NCBI RefSeq assembly: GCF_001685415.1
Contig: NZ_CP014989.1
Location: 2,170,001 to 2,234,000 of the forward strand
Direction of reading: 5' to 3'
Origin: Serinicoccus hydrothermalis
GTDB taxonomy: Bacteria > Actinomycetota > Actinomycetes > Actinomycetales > Dermatophilaceae
Length of the DNA stretch: 64,000 bases
In this document: piece by piece, positions 34,669 to 43,051 of the stretch
Numbering within the stretch: the stretch's first letter is position 1
How the letters are laid out: the number at the start of each line of letters is the position of its first letter
Position numbers and translations under genes: made by a program
The notes under the pieces: generated by a model
Told to the model about the DNA's origin: nothing
Seen by the model: the letters and a program-made list of their open reading frames with translations, nothing else
Database searches by the model: none

Positions 34669-35790
34669 ATGAAGATCACCGCACGCTTCGGGGAGGGGAG
34701 TGGTCGTGTCCTGCGTGCGGACGACGACCACGACTGGTGCATCTCTCACCCGGCAGAGGGTCCAAGGCCCAGGTTGTTCTGTCCTGATATCGAATGCGGA
34801 CAACGGCTCATCGCCGTAGAGCGGGCTCGTGACGATGGAGTGGTGACGCGCTTCTTCCGGTACGCCAGGAAGGCGATTCCCTGCGGCCATCTAGACTCGG
34901 ACACGCCCGTGGAGGTGTCGGCGCACAGCGGGACAACGGGACCGGAGACGGACGAGCATGCGTGGCTCAAGAAAATCGTCCACACATGGGCCATCGAGGC
35001 GGGATACGCATGCGCCGAGGTGGAAACAGTCCTGAGCGGCGGCATCAAGGCTGATGTCTTCGTACCCGGCGCGTGCAGGGGTCGCGTCGAGATCCAGCGT
35101 GTTGCCACCGATATCGAGGCGCGCTCCGCGCCTTATGACGACGTTCTATGGCTCTTGCGACAAGCTGACAGTGACGCTAATGCGAGATACATGTTCGACA
35201 TGCCGTGCGTGCAAGTCCGCATCTTGGTGCAGACGCCGCGAGGATTTCGCCCGGGTGCTCCGTGGTCCGACTCGGAGGAGCACCAGTACAAGATCATGGC
35301 CTCCTCGACCGTCCTCGGTCTGAACCCACGACGCGACGAACCCGGGGAGTCGTTCTTCGAGTCGCGGCCCATGCCTCTGCCACTCTTTCTCCGCCAGGTC
35401 TGGGGAGGAGTGCGCCGGTGGCATCCCCGTTCTGAACCGCACTACTACGGCGGGTGGATCCTTGACGAGGACTATCGCGCGTGGCAACGCTCGCGGTCGA
35501 GCGTGACTCCAGCTCCCCCAAGAGTGACCTCACCTCGTGCGCAGACGCAGTGCACCTCCACGGAGGCGGAAGGCTCCACCAAGGACGAAAGGACGTCATC
35601 AGAGAAGTCCGAGGATCCTCATCCAACACCTCCTCAGGTGCCTGCCGCGCCCTGCGTCGTCGACAGCCCTGGGGGGCAGGTGCCTGCCAGCGAAGTAGTC
35701 GGGCAGAAGGATCGGGGCGCACAGAAGTCAGAGCGTGGAGGAAGAACGATCTGGGAGCGGTTCATCGGCTGGTTCACAGGTGGCGTGTGA
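34669..35790 (+). CDS. CoiA-like nuclease-domain protein of low-GC composition
   Basis: A 373-residue protein. Near residue 37 lies a Cys pair (LFCPDIEC) and near 70 PCGHLD, suggesting a small zinc site. From about 93 it reads DEHAWLKKIVHTWAIEAGY, then GIKADVFVP and GRVEIQRV: the H-x(n)-A-D-V, E-I-Q layout of CoiA-like PD-(D/E)XK proteins, which act on incoming DNA. A charged, low-complexity linker (about 285-355) and a C-terminal WERFIGWFTGG tail follow. Its base composition is lower in GC than both sides and it lacks the GGTATGCC octamer, so it is a likely acquired gene next to a toxin-antitoxin pair. Function inferred. Confidence 0.55.
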   Translation: MKITARFGEGSGRVLRADDDHDWCISHPAEGPRPRLFCPDIECGQRLIAVERARDDGVVTRFFRYARKAIPCGHLDSDTPVEVSAHSGTTGPETDEHAWLKKIVHTWAIEAGYACAEVETVLSGGIKADVFVPGACRGRVEIQRVATDIEARSAPYDDVLWLLRQADSDANARYMFDMPCVQVRILVQTPRGFRPGAPWSDSEEHQYKIMASSTVLGLNPRRDEPGESFFESRPMPLPLFLRQVWGGVRRWHPRSEPHYYGGWILDEDYRAWQRSRSSVTPAPPRVTSPRAQTQCTSTEAEGSTKDERTSSEKSEDPHPTPPQVPAAPCVVDSPGGQVPASEVVGQKDRGAQKSERGGRTIWERFIGWFTGGV

Positions 35791-35853
35791 TTGGCACCGA
35801 CAAGGACTGAAGCACAAGTACCAGCCGTACCCACGGAGCTGATGGCACCCCCG

Positions 35854-36411
35854 TCACTGGTGGACGTGCGCGCGCTGCCCCTCACGGTCGAAGATCATGA
35901 TGAGCTCGGCCGGCCCGCCGACGGCCTCGACGGCGTGCGGCGTCATGGTGGAGAACTCCGCCGCCTCACCCGTGTCCACCTCGATCTCGCGGTCCCCGAG
36001 ACGCAGTCGCACGCGCCCCTCGATCACGACGAACCAGTCGTGCCCCGGGTGCACGCGCTGGTCCGGCCGGCTCCGGCTCGGCTCGACCCGCATCTTCATC
36101 GCGATGGTGCGTCCGTCGGGCCGGCTCAGCGGCCACGTCGTCTGCCCGCCCGAGCTGTGCGGCGCCGGCCGTATCACCACGTCCTCGTCACCCGGCGTCT
36201 CGAAGAGCGCGTCGAGGCTGACGCCGAGCGCCTGTGCGAGGGGCACGAGCACGTCCAGACCGAGCGTGCGCCGCCCGGTCTCGACCCGGCTGATCGTCGA
36301 GGGGCTGAGGTGGGTGCGCGCCGCGAGCTCCTCCAGCGAGTAGCCCAGGGTGGTCCGCAGGCTGCGCAGCCGGGCGCGGGCCAGCGCCTCGACGTCCGTG
36401 CTGGGGCTCAT
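35854..36411 (-). CDS. XRE-cupin transcriptional regulator
   Basis: A 185-residue protein: helix-turn-helix YSLEELAARTHLSPSTISRVETGRR-type in the first 65 residues and a cupin barrel with HPGHDWFVVIEGRV in the second half. Such proteins sense a small molecule and control a neighbour. It is divergent from the flavin-methyltransferase gene, the probable target. Confidence 0.88.
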   Translation of the reverse strand: MSPSTDVEALARARLRSLRTTLGYSLEELAARTHLSPSTISRVETGRRTLGLDVLVPLAQALGVSLDALFETPGDEDVVIRPAPHSSGGQTTWPLSRPDGRTIAMKMRVEPSRSRPDQRVHPGHDWFVVIEGRVRLRLGDREIEVDTGEAAEFSTMTPHAVEAVGGPAELIMIFDREGQRAHVHQ

Positions 36412-36432
36412 GCCATCAGCCTGCCGTGATCT

Positions 36433-36447
36433 TGCAAATTCTGCAAA
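36433..36447. promoter_or_regulatory. Repeated TGCAAA boxes in the xre-cupin/flavoprotein spacer
   Basis: Two TGCAAA boxes (36433-36438 and 36442-36447), nine bases apart on the same face of the helix, occupy the most AT-rich part of the 76-base spacer between the divergent genes. They are a plausible binding site for the XRE-cupin regulator. Confidence 0.4.
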
Positions 36448-36487
36448 CTGTTGAGCGTATGCCGCATGCCGGGTCTATCGTGGAGGC

Positions 36488-38107
36488 ATGGCTCACGAGC
36501 ACTCCCACGATCACGACCACTCCTCGCGACCTCCTGTCGAGCGCCACTGCGACGTGGCCGTGATCGGCGGCTCGGCGGCCGGGCTGGCGGCGGCCCTGCA
36601 GCTCGCCCGGCAGCGCCGCACCGTGGTGGTCGTCGACGACGGCACGCCCCGCAACGCACCGGCCGCGCACATGCACGGCTACCTCGGCCGCGAGGCGGCA
36701 CCGCCCTCCGAGCTCGTCGCCGTGGGTCGCGAGGAGGTGCGCCGCTACGGCGGTGAGGTGCTCACCGGCCGGGTGCTCGCCGTCCGGCCCGCCGCCGACG
36801 GACGCTTCCGCGTCGAGCTGAGCGGCGGGCATACCCTCCTCGCGCGCCGCGTCCTCGCCGCCACCGGGATCGTCGACGAGCTTCCCGACATCGAGGGGCT
36901 CGCGTCGCGCTGGGGGCAGGACGTCATCCACTGCCCCTTCTGCCACGGCTACGAGGTGCGCGACCAGCGCCTCGTCCAGGTCGTCACCCACCCGATGGGC
37001 CTCCACCCGACCCCGCTGCTGCGCCACCTCACCGACCGCCTCACCGTCGTGCTGCACGGCCTCGGCGACCTCGACGAGACCGCCGCGACGGCCCTGGACG
37101 CGATCGAGACGGCTGGCGTTACGGTCGAGCGCACCGACGTCACCCGCCTCACGACTCACCCGGACGGCTCCGTCGCGGGCGTCGAGCTGGCCGACGGTCG
37201 CACGCTCGAGGCCGACGCCGTGATGGTCGGCACCCGCTTCCGCGCCCGGCTCGACGCGCTGGCCCCGCTCGGGCTGGAGCCCAGCGCGCACCCCAGCGGC
37301 CTGGGTGAGGTGCTGGGGGTGGACCCGATGACCGGGCAGACCGCCGTCGCCGGGGTGTATGCCGCGGGCAACCTCACCGACCCCTCGCTGCAGGTGCTGC
37401 CCTCGGCGGCGCACGGCAGCCGGGTCGGCGCGATGATCGCCTTCAGCCTCGCCGACGAGGACCTGCGGGCCCGCGCCCGCACCTCGGGCGAGGAGGGCGA
37501 CTGGGACGCCCGCTACGGCGGCGAGCGCATGTGGAGCGGCAACCCCAACGGCACCCTCGTCGCCGAGGTGGAGGGTATGCCCCCCGCCCGCGCCCTCGAC
37601 GTCGGCGCCGGGGAGGGTGGGGACGCTCTCTGGCTGGCCGGGCGCGGGTGGGAGGTCACCGCCACCGACATCTCCGGTGCCGCGCTGCGGCAGGTCGGTG
37701 ACGCGGCGCAGAGCCGCGGCCTGGACGTGACGCTGCTGCACACGGACGCCAACGCCCCGGCTGCCTACGGCGGCAGCACCTTCGACCTGGTGTCGCTGCA
37801 GTACGGCTCCTTCCTGCGCACCCCGGAGCAGCGCGGGCTGCGCAACCTGCTGGGCGCGGTCGCCCCCGGCGGCACGCTGCTCGTCGTCAGCCACGACCAG
37901 GCGCCGATGCGCGAGCCCGTCGACCCGGCAGAGCAGACCCGGATGTGGGACCCGGAGGCATACCTCGGGGTGGAGGAGATCGCCGCGGCGCTGGCGCAGG
38001 AGCCGGGCTGGACGGTGCAGGTCCACGAGACCCGGCCCCGCCCGGCAGGTGCCGCCTCGACCCACCACGTCGACGACGTCGTGCTCCGGGCGGTCCGCAC
38101 CGGCTGA
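36488..38107 (+). CDS. Fusion of thioredoxin-reductase-like flavoprotein and SAM methyltransferase
   Basis: A 539-residue protein. It starts with a His-rich tag (HEHSHDHDH), then a TrxR-like FAD domain: VIGGSAAGLAAALQLA, redox pair CPFCHGYE (near 140) and VYAAGNLTDPS (near 290). From about 340 a class I methyltransferase follows with DVGAGEGGDALWLAGRG and VTATDISGAAL. The CxxC family includes dithiol oxidases such as gliotoxin oxidase; S-methylation would block the same thiols, so the fusion may protect or modify a reactive dithiol or selenium/tellurium species (inference). A divergent XRE-cupin regulator lies upstream. Confidence 0.85.
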   Translation: MAHEHSHDHDHSSRPPVERHCDVAVIGGSAAGLAAALQLARQRRTVVVVDDGTPRNAPAAHMHGYLGREAAPPSELVAVGREEVRRYGGEVLTGRVLAVRPAADGRFRVELSGGHTLLARRVLAATGIVDELPDIEGLASRWGQDVIHCPFCHGYEVRDQRLVQVVTHPMGLHPTPLLRHLTDRLTVVLHGLGDLDETAATALDAIETAGVTVERTDVTRLTTHPDGSVAGVELADGRTLEADAVMVGTRFRARLDALAPLGLEPSAHPSGLGEVLGVDPMTGQTAVAGVYAAGNLTDPSLQVLPSAAHGSRVGAMIAFSLADEDLRARARTSGEEGDWDARYGGERMWSGNPNGTLVAEVEGMPPARALDVGAGEGGDALWLAGRGWEVTATDISGAALRQVGDAAQSRGLDVTLLHTDANAPAAYGGSTFDLVSLQYGSFLRTPEQRGLRNLLGAVAPGGTLLVVSHDQAPMREPVDPAEQTRMWDPEAYLGVEEIAAALAQEPGWTVQVHETRPRPAGAASTHHVDDVVLRAVRTG

Positions 38108-38137
38108 CGGGGCGTCTGGAAGCCGGTTCGTCATCTG

Positions 38138-38159
38138 GGAGCCTGCACGAACAGGCTCC
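38138..38159. terminator. Hairpin between converging genes
   Basis: GGAGCCTG, loop CACGAA, CAGGCTCC: a perfect eight-base GC stem between the flavoprotein fusion and mraY, which converge here. No T-run follows, as is common in actinomycetes. It may act in both directions. Confidence 0.6.
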
Positions 38160-38196
38160 GGAATGACATACCGGCGCGCAGTTGACGAAGCGGCGC

Positions 38197-39309
38197 TCAG
38201 AGGTTGGCGAGCCACTCCGCGTAGAACAGGCCCAGACCCGCGGCGACGCAGATCCCGGCGATGATCCAGAAGCGCGCGACGATCGTCACCTCGGCCCAGC
38301 CGAGCAGCTCGAAGTGGTGGTGCAGCGGCGCCATGCGGAAGACCCGCCGGCCGGTGAGCTTGAAGCTGATGACCTGGATGATCACCGAGAAGGTGATGAT
38401 CACGAAGAGCCCGCCCAGCACGACGAGGAGCAGCTGGGTGTGCGTGAGGATCGCCATCCCCGCCAGCGCCGCCCCGAGCGAGAGCGAGCCGGTGTCGCCC
38501 ATGATGATCTGGGCCGGCGACGCGTTCCACCACAGGAACCCGAAGCAGGCGCCGGCGATCGCGGCGGAGACGACGGCGAGGTCGAGCGGGTCGCTGATCC
38601 GGTAGCACCCCACCCCGGGCTCGACGGCGCAGCTCTGGCTCGCCTGCCACATCGCGATGACCGTGTATGCCCCGAACACCATGGTCGACGCCCCGGTCGC
38701 CAGCCCGTCGAGACCGTCGGTGATGTTGACCCCGTTCGACGCGCCGGTGATGAGCAGGTTGGACCAGAGCAGGAAGAGCAGGACCCCTAGGACCGGTCCG
38801 GCGAAGGCCAGGTCGAGCGGGGTGTCGCGGACGAAGGAGATGGCGGTCGAGGCGGGGGAGCGGCCGTCGTCGTCCTTCACGAGCAGCGCCGCGAGGGCGA
38901 AGACGACGGTCACCGCGGCCTGGCCCACGAGCTTCTGCCCGGAGGTGAGGCCGAGGCTGCGCTCCTTGCTGATCTTGGTGTAGTCGTCGAAGAAGCCGAT
39001 GAGCCCCAGGCCGGTGAGCAGGAAGAGCACGAGCAGCGCGCTGAGCGAGATCGGTCTGGCCTCCACGTCGAGCGAGCCGGTGGCCCCGAGCAGGAGCAGC
39101 AGGAGGTGGGAGCCGAAGTAGCCGGCCAGCGCCGCCCCGATGATCACCGCCCCGCCCATGGTGGGCTTGCCCCGCTTGACGTGGTGGTGGGTGAGGTCGT
39201 CGCGGATGAACTGCCCGTAGCGGCGGCGGACGAGGAAACGGATGAAGGCCGGCGTGCACAGCAGCGCGAGCGTCATGGAGATGCCGGCGGCCAGCATCAC
39301 GTCGATCAT
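38197..39309 (-). CDS. mraY: Phospho-N-acetylmuramoyl-pentapeptide transferase MraY (isolated gene)
   Basis: A 370-residue, ten-helix protein with the MraY signatures FFDDYTKI (near 105), NGVNITDGLDGLA (near 190), MGDTGSLSLG (near 265) and PLHHHFELLGW (near 327). It transfers phospho-MurNAc-pentapeptide to undecaprenyl phosphate, making lipid I. It normally sits in the dcw division cluster between murF and murD; here neither neighbour is a cell-wall gene. All catalytic motifs are intact. Confidence 0.93.
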   Translation of the reverse strand: MIDVMLAAGISMTLALLCTPAFIRFLVRRRYGQFIRDDLTHHHVKRGKPTMGGAVIIGAALAGYFGSHLLLLLLGATGSLDVEARPISLSALLVLFLLTGLGLIGFFDDYTKISKERSLGLTSGQKLVGQAAVTVVFALAALLVKDDDGRSPASTAISFVRDTPLDLAFAGPVLGVLLFLLWSNLLITGASNGVNITDGLDGLATGASTMVFGAYTVIAMWQASQSCAVEPGVGCYRISDPLDLAVVSAAIAGACFGFLWWNASPAQIIMGDTGSLSLGAALAGMAILTHTQLLLVVLGGLFVIITFSVIIQVISFKLTGRRVFRMAPLHHHFELLGWAEVTIVARFWIIAGICVAAGLGLFYAEWLANL

Positions 39310-39415
39310 CCGGTCCTCCTGGGTGCTGGCGGGTGGCGGGTGGCGGCGCTGACGCTACCCGACCCCCGGCGCCTGGCCGCCGGACGAACCCGGCGCGCGC
39401 GGCCGATCTGCCAGG

Positions 39416-40189
39416 ATGTGGGGCGTGGCCGAGCGCGTGTGGTTCCCCAGCACGAGCGGCCCGCGGCTGGCCGGCCTCGTCGACCACCCTGAGGGACAGG
39501 TGCGCGGCTGGGGTGTCTTCTCCCACGGCTTCACGCTCGGCAAGGACAGCCCCGCCGCGAGCCGCATCTGCAAGCAGCTGGCCCGCGAGGGGATCGGGAT
39601 GCTGCGCTTCGACAACCTGGGCCTGGGCGGCTCGGAGGGCGACTGGGGCGACGGTTCGTTCTCGCACAAGGTCGCCGACACCGCGCAGGCCGTGCGCTTC
39701 ATGAATGACACCGGCCACGACGTGCGGCTGCTCGTGGGCCACTCCTTCGGTGGCGCTGCCGTGCTGGCGGCCGCGCACGAGGTCGACTCGGTGCTGGCCG
39801 TGGCCAGCGTCGGAGCCCCGTACGAGCCCAGCCACGTCGAGCACAACTACGACGCCCTCATGGAGCGGATCATGGGCGAGGGCGAGGCGCCCTTCCTCGT
39901 GGGCGGCAAGGCGCTGACGCTGCGGCGCCACTTCATCGAGGACGTGCGGGCGGCCGACCTGCACGACCAGATCCGCACGCTGCGCCGGGCGCTGCTCGTC
40001 ATGCACTCCCCGACCGACAACACCGTGGGCATCCGCAACGCCAGCGAGATCTTCCGCGCCGCCCGGCACCCGCGCAGCTTCGTGTCGCTGGAGGGCGCGG
40101 ACCACCTGCTCACCGGGCGCGACCAGGCCGGCCGCGCGGCCAGGATCATCAGCGCCTGGGTCGACCCCTACCTCGCGGGGGCGACATGA
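39416..40189 (+). CDS. Alpha/beta hydrolase
   Basis: A 257-residue protein with oxyanion-region SHGFTLGKDS, nucleophile elbow VGHSFGGAA (Ser near 104), Asp in HSPTDNTVGI and His in GADHLLTG. It resembles the hydrolase half of the hydrolase-OsmC proteins, but the OsmC part is absent. A GTG nine bases further in (39425) could be the true start. Confidence 0.85.
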   Translation: MWGVAERVWFPSTSGPRLAGLVDHPEGQVRGWGVFSHGFTLGKDSPAASRICKQLAREGIGMLRFDNLGLGGSEGDWGDGSFSHKVADTAQAVRFMNDTGHDVRLLVGHSFGGAAVLAAAHEVDSVLAVASVGAPYEPSHVEHNYDALMERIMGEGEAPFLVGGKALTLRRHFIEDVRAADLHDQIRTLRRALLVMHSPTDNTVGIRNASEIFRAARHPRSFVSLEGADHLLTGRDQAGRAARIISAWVDPYLAGAT

Positions 40190-40231
40190 GTCCTTGCCTC
40201 GTTGTCGGTGGCCGGACCTAGGGTTTCTCGC

Positions 40232-40681
40232 ATGATCGCGTGGGACGACATCACCGCAGCCATCGGCCTGGCCCTCTCGGGTGAGGGGGAGCGTGGCGCC
40301 CAGCGGCTGCGTGGCCTGTGGGAGCAGACCCGCGACCCCGACCACGCCCAGCGCTGCGTCCTGGCCCACTACCTCGCCGACCTCGAGGCCGAGCTGGACG
40401 ACGAGGTGGCCTGGGACGAGCGAGCCTTGGCTGAGTACCCGCACGTCCGCGACGAGGACTTGGCTCCCGTCGGCATCGCGAGTGCCGCCGGCCTGGCCCC
40501 GAGCCTGCACCTCAACCTCGGCGACGGCTACCTGCGCCAAGGGCAGACGCGTGAGGCGCAGGCCCAGCTCGACGCCGGTCTCGCGTCGGCCGACGCGCTC
40601 CCCGACGACGGATACGGCGCGATGATCCGCCAGGGCCTGCTGCGTCTGGCCGACCGCGTCGCCGAGGTCACCGGGACCTGA
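40232..40681 (+). CDS. Small TPR-like helical protein
   Basis: A 149-residue, all-helical protein with a TPR-like repeat (LHLNLGDGYLRQGQTREAQA near 90-110). Similar short actinomycete proteins are called tetratricopeptide proteins with no known role. ATG 40232 matches the family start (MIAWDDI). Its last 14 bases overlap the converging sigma gene. Confidence 0.65.
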   Translation: MIAWDDITAAIGLALSGEGERGAQRLRGLWEQTRDPDHAQRCVLAHYLADLEAELDDEVAWDERALAEYPHVRDEDLAPVGIASAAGLAPSLHLNLGDGYLRQGQTREAQAQLDAGLASADALPDDGYGAMIRQGLLRLADRVAEVTGT

Positions 40682-41816
40682 ACCGGGCCGCCTGCCGGGT
40701 CAGGTGGTCGCGCTCGGCGGTGCTGCTCGCGCGGGCGGCGGCGCGGGCATACAGCTCCGCGGCCTGGGTGGTCTCGCCGGAGCGTTCGAGGAGGAAGGCG
40801 TGCGCCGCCTCACGCCGGGGTATGCCCTCGGGCACCTCCTCCAGCGCGCGCAGCCCGGCCTGCGGGCCGTCCGCCTCGCCCACCGCGACCGCCCGGTTGA
40901 GGGCGACCACGGGGCTACCGGTGAGCGCGAGCAGCTCGTCGTACCAGCCCACGACCTGCGGCCAGTCCGTCTCCTGCGCGCTCGGGGCGTCCGCGTGCAG
41001 CGCGGCGATCGCCGCCTGCGCCTGGAACTCGCCGAGCCGGTCGGCGGCCAGCGCCGCGTGGAGCAGGTCGACCGCCTCAGCCGCGAGCGCCGTGTCCCAG
41101 CGGGAGCGGTCCTGGTCGGCGAGCGTGACGAGGGAGCCGTCGGCGGCGAAGCGGCTGGCGCGCCGCGCGTGGTGGAGCAGCATGAGCGCCAGCAGCCCCG
41201 TGGCCTCCGGGTCGTCGGTCTGCCCGACGAGCTCCCGGGCGAGCCGGATCGCCTCGGCGGCGAGGTCGACCTCGCCGCCGTAGCCCTCGTTGAAGACGAG
41301 GTAGAGCACCCGCAGCACCCGGCCGAGGTCGCGCTCGCCCTCCGCGTCGAGCCCCTGCTCGGCGATGGTGCGTTTGGCCCGGCTGATCCGCTGGGCCATC
41401 GTCGACTCGGGCACGAGGTATGCCTCCGCGACCTGGCGCGTGGTCAGCCCGCCGACCGCACGCAGCGTCAGCGCCACGGCCGAGGAGGGGCTGAGCGCGG
41501 GGTGGCAGCACAGGAAGAGCAGGTGGAGGGTGTCGTCGGCCTGCTCGGTCGGCCCGGGCGGCGGCTCCTCCAGGTCGGCCCGCTCGCGCCGGTGCCGGGC
41601 CGACTCCGAGCGCACGTGGTCCAGCCACCGGCGCCAGGCGACGGTGACCAGCCACGCCTGCGGGTCCGACGGCATACCCTCCGGCCAGCGGGTGACCGCC
41701 TCGATGAGGGCCTCCTGCACGGCGTCCTCGGCCGACGCGAAGTCTGCTCCGCGCCGGACGAGGACGCCCAGCACCCGGGGGCCGAGCTGCCGCAGCAGGT
41801 CCTCGACGGTGGTCAT
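40668..41816 (-). CDS. ECF42-type sigma factor with C-terminal TPR-like extension
   Basis: A 382-residue protein with sigma region 2 (FASAEDAVQEALIEAVTRWP), region 4 (LTTRQVAEAYLVPESTMAQR) and a long helical C-terminal extension (about 190 residues), the layout of ECF42 sigma factors. These do not use an anti-sigma; they pair with a DGPF/YCII protein, found one base upstream here. It would direct RNA polymerase to its own small regulon. Confidence 0.88.
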   Translation of the reverse strand: MTTVEDLLRQLGPRVLGVLVRRGADFASAEDAVQEALIEAVTRWPEGMPSDPQAWLVTVAWRRWLDHVRSESARHRRERADLEEPPPGPTEQADDTLHLLFLCCHPALSPSSAVALTLRAVGGLTTRQVAEAYLVPESTMAQRISRAKRTIAEQGLDAEGERDLGRVLRVLYLVFNEGYGGEVDLAAEAIRLARELVGQTDDPEATGLLALMLLHHARRASRFAADGSLVTLADQDRSRWDTALAAEAVDLLHAALAADRLGEFQAQAAIAALHADAPSAQETDWPQVVGWYDELLALTGSPVVALNRAVAVGEADGPQAGLRALEEVPEGIPRREAAHAFLLERSGETTQAAELYARAAARASSTAERDHLTRQAARFRSR

Positions 41817-41817
41817 G

Positions 41818-42237
41818 TCAGGCGTCGGCCGTGGGCTCCCGGGTGAGGAAGGGCCGCACCTCGAGCCACTCGCAGATCGGCTCGCCGCCCTGACCCGGGG
41901 CCGCGGACAGCTCGGCCGCCGCCTCGTGGGCGCGCTCCTCGCTGTCGACGTCGATGATCATCCAGCCCGCGATGAGGTCCTTGGTCTCGGCGAAGGGACC
42001 GTCGGTGACTGGCGGCTTGCCCTCGCCGCCGTAACGGACGAAGGTGCCCTCGGGGGAGAGCGCCTGGCCGTCGACGAACTCGCCGCGCTCGCGCAGCCCG
42101 TCCGCGAAGTCGTCCATGAACGTCAGGTGGGCGTCGATCTCCTCCTGCGTCCACTGCTCCATCGGCACGTCGGTGCCGGGCAGCGGGGCCGGCCCGGAGC
42201 TGCGACGGTAGTGCTTGAGCAACAGGTACTTCGCCAT
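41818..42237 (-). CDS. DGPF/YCII-domain protein, partner of ECF42
   Basis: A 139-residue protein starting MAKYLLLKHYRR with the signature VTDGPFAETKDLIAG. These are the standard genomic partners of ECF42 sigma factors, probably their targets or modulators. A strong AGGAGG lies six bases before the ATG. Its stop is one base before the sigma start. Confidence 0.88.
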   Translation of the reverse strand: MAKYLLLKHYRRSSGPAPLPGTDVPMEQWTQEEIDAHLTFMDDFADGLRERGEFVDGQALSPEGTFVRYGGEGKPPVTDGPFAETKDLIAGWMIIDVDSEERAHEAAAELSAAPGQGGEPICEWLEVRPFLTREPTADA

Positions 42238-42338
42238 GATGTCCTCCTGGTGTCCGTGGCGACCATGGTGGCAGCCATCTGCCCAGGGGACGGAGACGTC
42301 GCGCGGTTCTCGACATCCACGGAGACCTGGGCACAGAT

Positions 42339-42385
42339 GTCTACTTTTGCCACCCAAGGTAGATGTCGTAGGTAGAATGGTAGAC
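42339..42385 (+). promoter_or_regulatory. vapB operator with repeated GGTAGA boxes
   Basis: Just before vapB the box GGTAGA occurs three times in the same direction (42358, 42371, 42379) and once inverted as GTCTAC (42339). Repeated boxes next to the antitoxin start fit autoregulation by a VapB dimer array. Confidence 0.5.
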
Positions 42386-42640
42386 ATGAGCCTGAACATC
42401 AAGAATCCGCGTGTACACGACCTCGCGCGGCAGGCGGCGGCCCGCACCGGACGTTCCCAGACCAGCGTCATCGAGCTCGCCCTCCGACAACTCCTCGACG
42501 GGCTGCCGACGGAGGACGTCGCGAGCGGTAGGACCCGCGTCGACGCGATCCTGGCCGATCTGGACCTCCACCTGGGTCGGCACGACCTGACGTTGCTCGA
42601 CCACGACGACCTCTACGACGACGCCGGTTTGCCGACGTGA
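42386..42640 (+). CDS. vapB: VapB-type antitoxin
   Basis: An 84-residue protein starting MSLNIKNPRVHDLARQAAA, the Rv0623-like VapB pattern, with an acidic C-terminus (LDHDDLYDDAGLPT). It overlaps the toxin start by four bases (GTGA). Confidence 0.88.
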   Translation: MSLNIKNPRVHDLARQAAARTGRSQTSVIELALRQLLDGLPTEDVASGRTRVDAILADLDLHLGRHDLTLLDHDDLYDDAGLPT

Positions 42641-43029
42641 TCGTCGACACCTCCGCGATCGTGGCGATCCTGCGGGACGAGCCCGAGCGGCCCGCGATCC
42701 TCGCCGCGCTCGCCGGGGCGCCGGCAGCACGTATGTCCACCGGGACGCGGTTGGAGCTGGCCATCGTCATCCGGCGGCTTGAGGACCCGGTCGTGGAGCG
42801 GCGCGTCGAGGATCTCCTGGAGGCGCTGCGCATCACGGTCGAGCCGTTCACCGTCGCCCAAGGCGCCGTCGCGCAGCGGGCCTTCGCAGACTTCGGCCGG
42901 GGGAGCGGACACCCGGCTCGACTCAACTTCGGTGACTGCTTCGCGTATGCCCTCGCCCGCGAGAGCGGCGAGCCGCTGCTCTTCAAGGGTGACGACTTCA
43001 CGCATACCGACCTCACGCCGGCTCTGTGA
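42637..43029 (+). CDS. vapC: VapC-type PIN-domain toxin
   Basis: A 130-residue PIN ribonuclease: MIVDTSAIVAILRDEPE, TRLELAIVI, FGDCFAYALA and LLFKGDDFTHTD, all the conserved acidic sites of Rv0624/VapC30-type toxins. It is co-translated with vapB. Confidence 0.9.
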   Translation: MIVDTSAIVAILRDEPERPAILAALAGAPAARMSTGTRLELAIVIRRLEDPVVERRVEDLLEALRITVEPFTVAQGAVAQRAFADFGRGSGHPARLNFGDCFAYALARESGEPLLFKGDDFTHTDLTPAL

Positions 43030-43051
43030 CGTCGCCGGCGGGGGACTGCCC

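Noticed and set aside
36416-40540. A 1,374-residue open frame on the minus strand
   Set aside because: It is antisense to the flavoprotein fusion and the hydrolase and crosses mraY in another frame. Its composition is a GC-frame shadow and no domain is readable.
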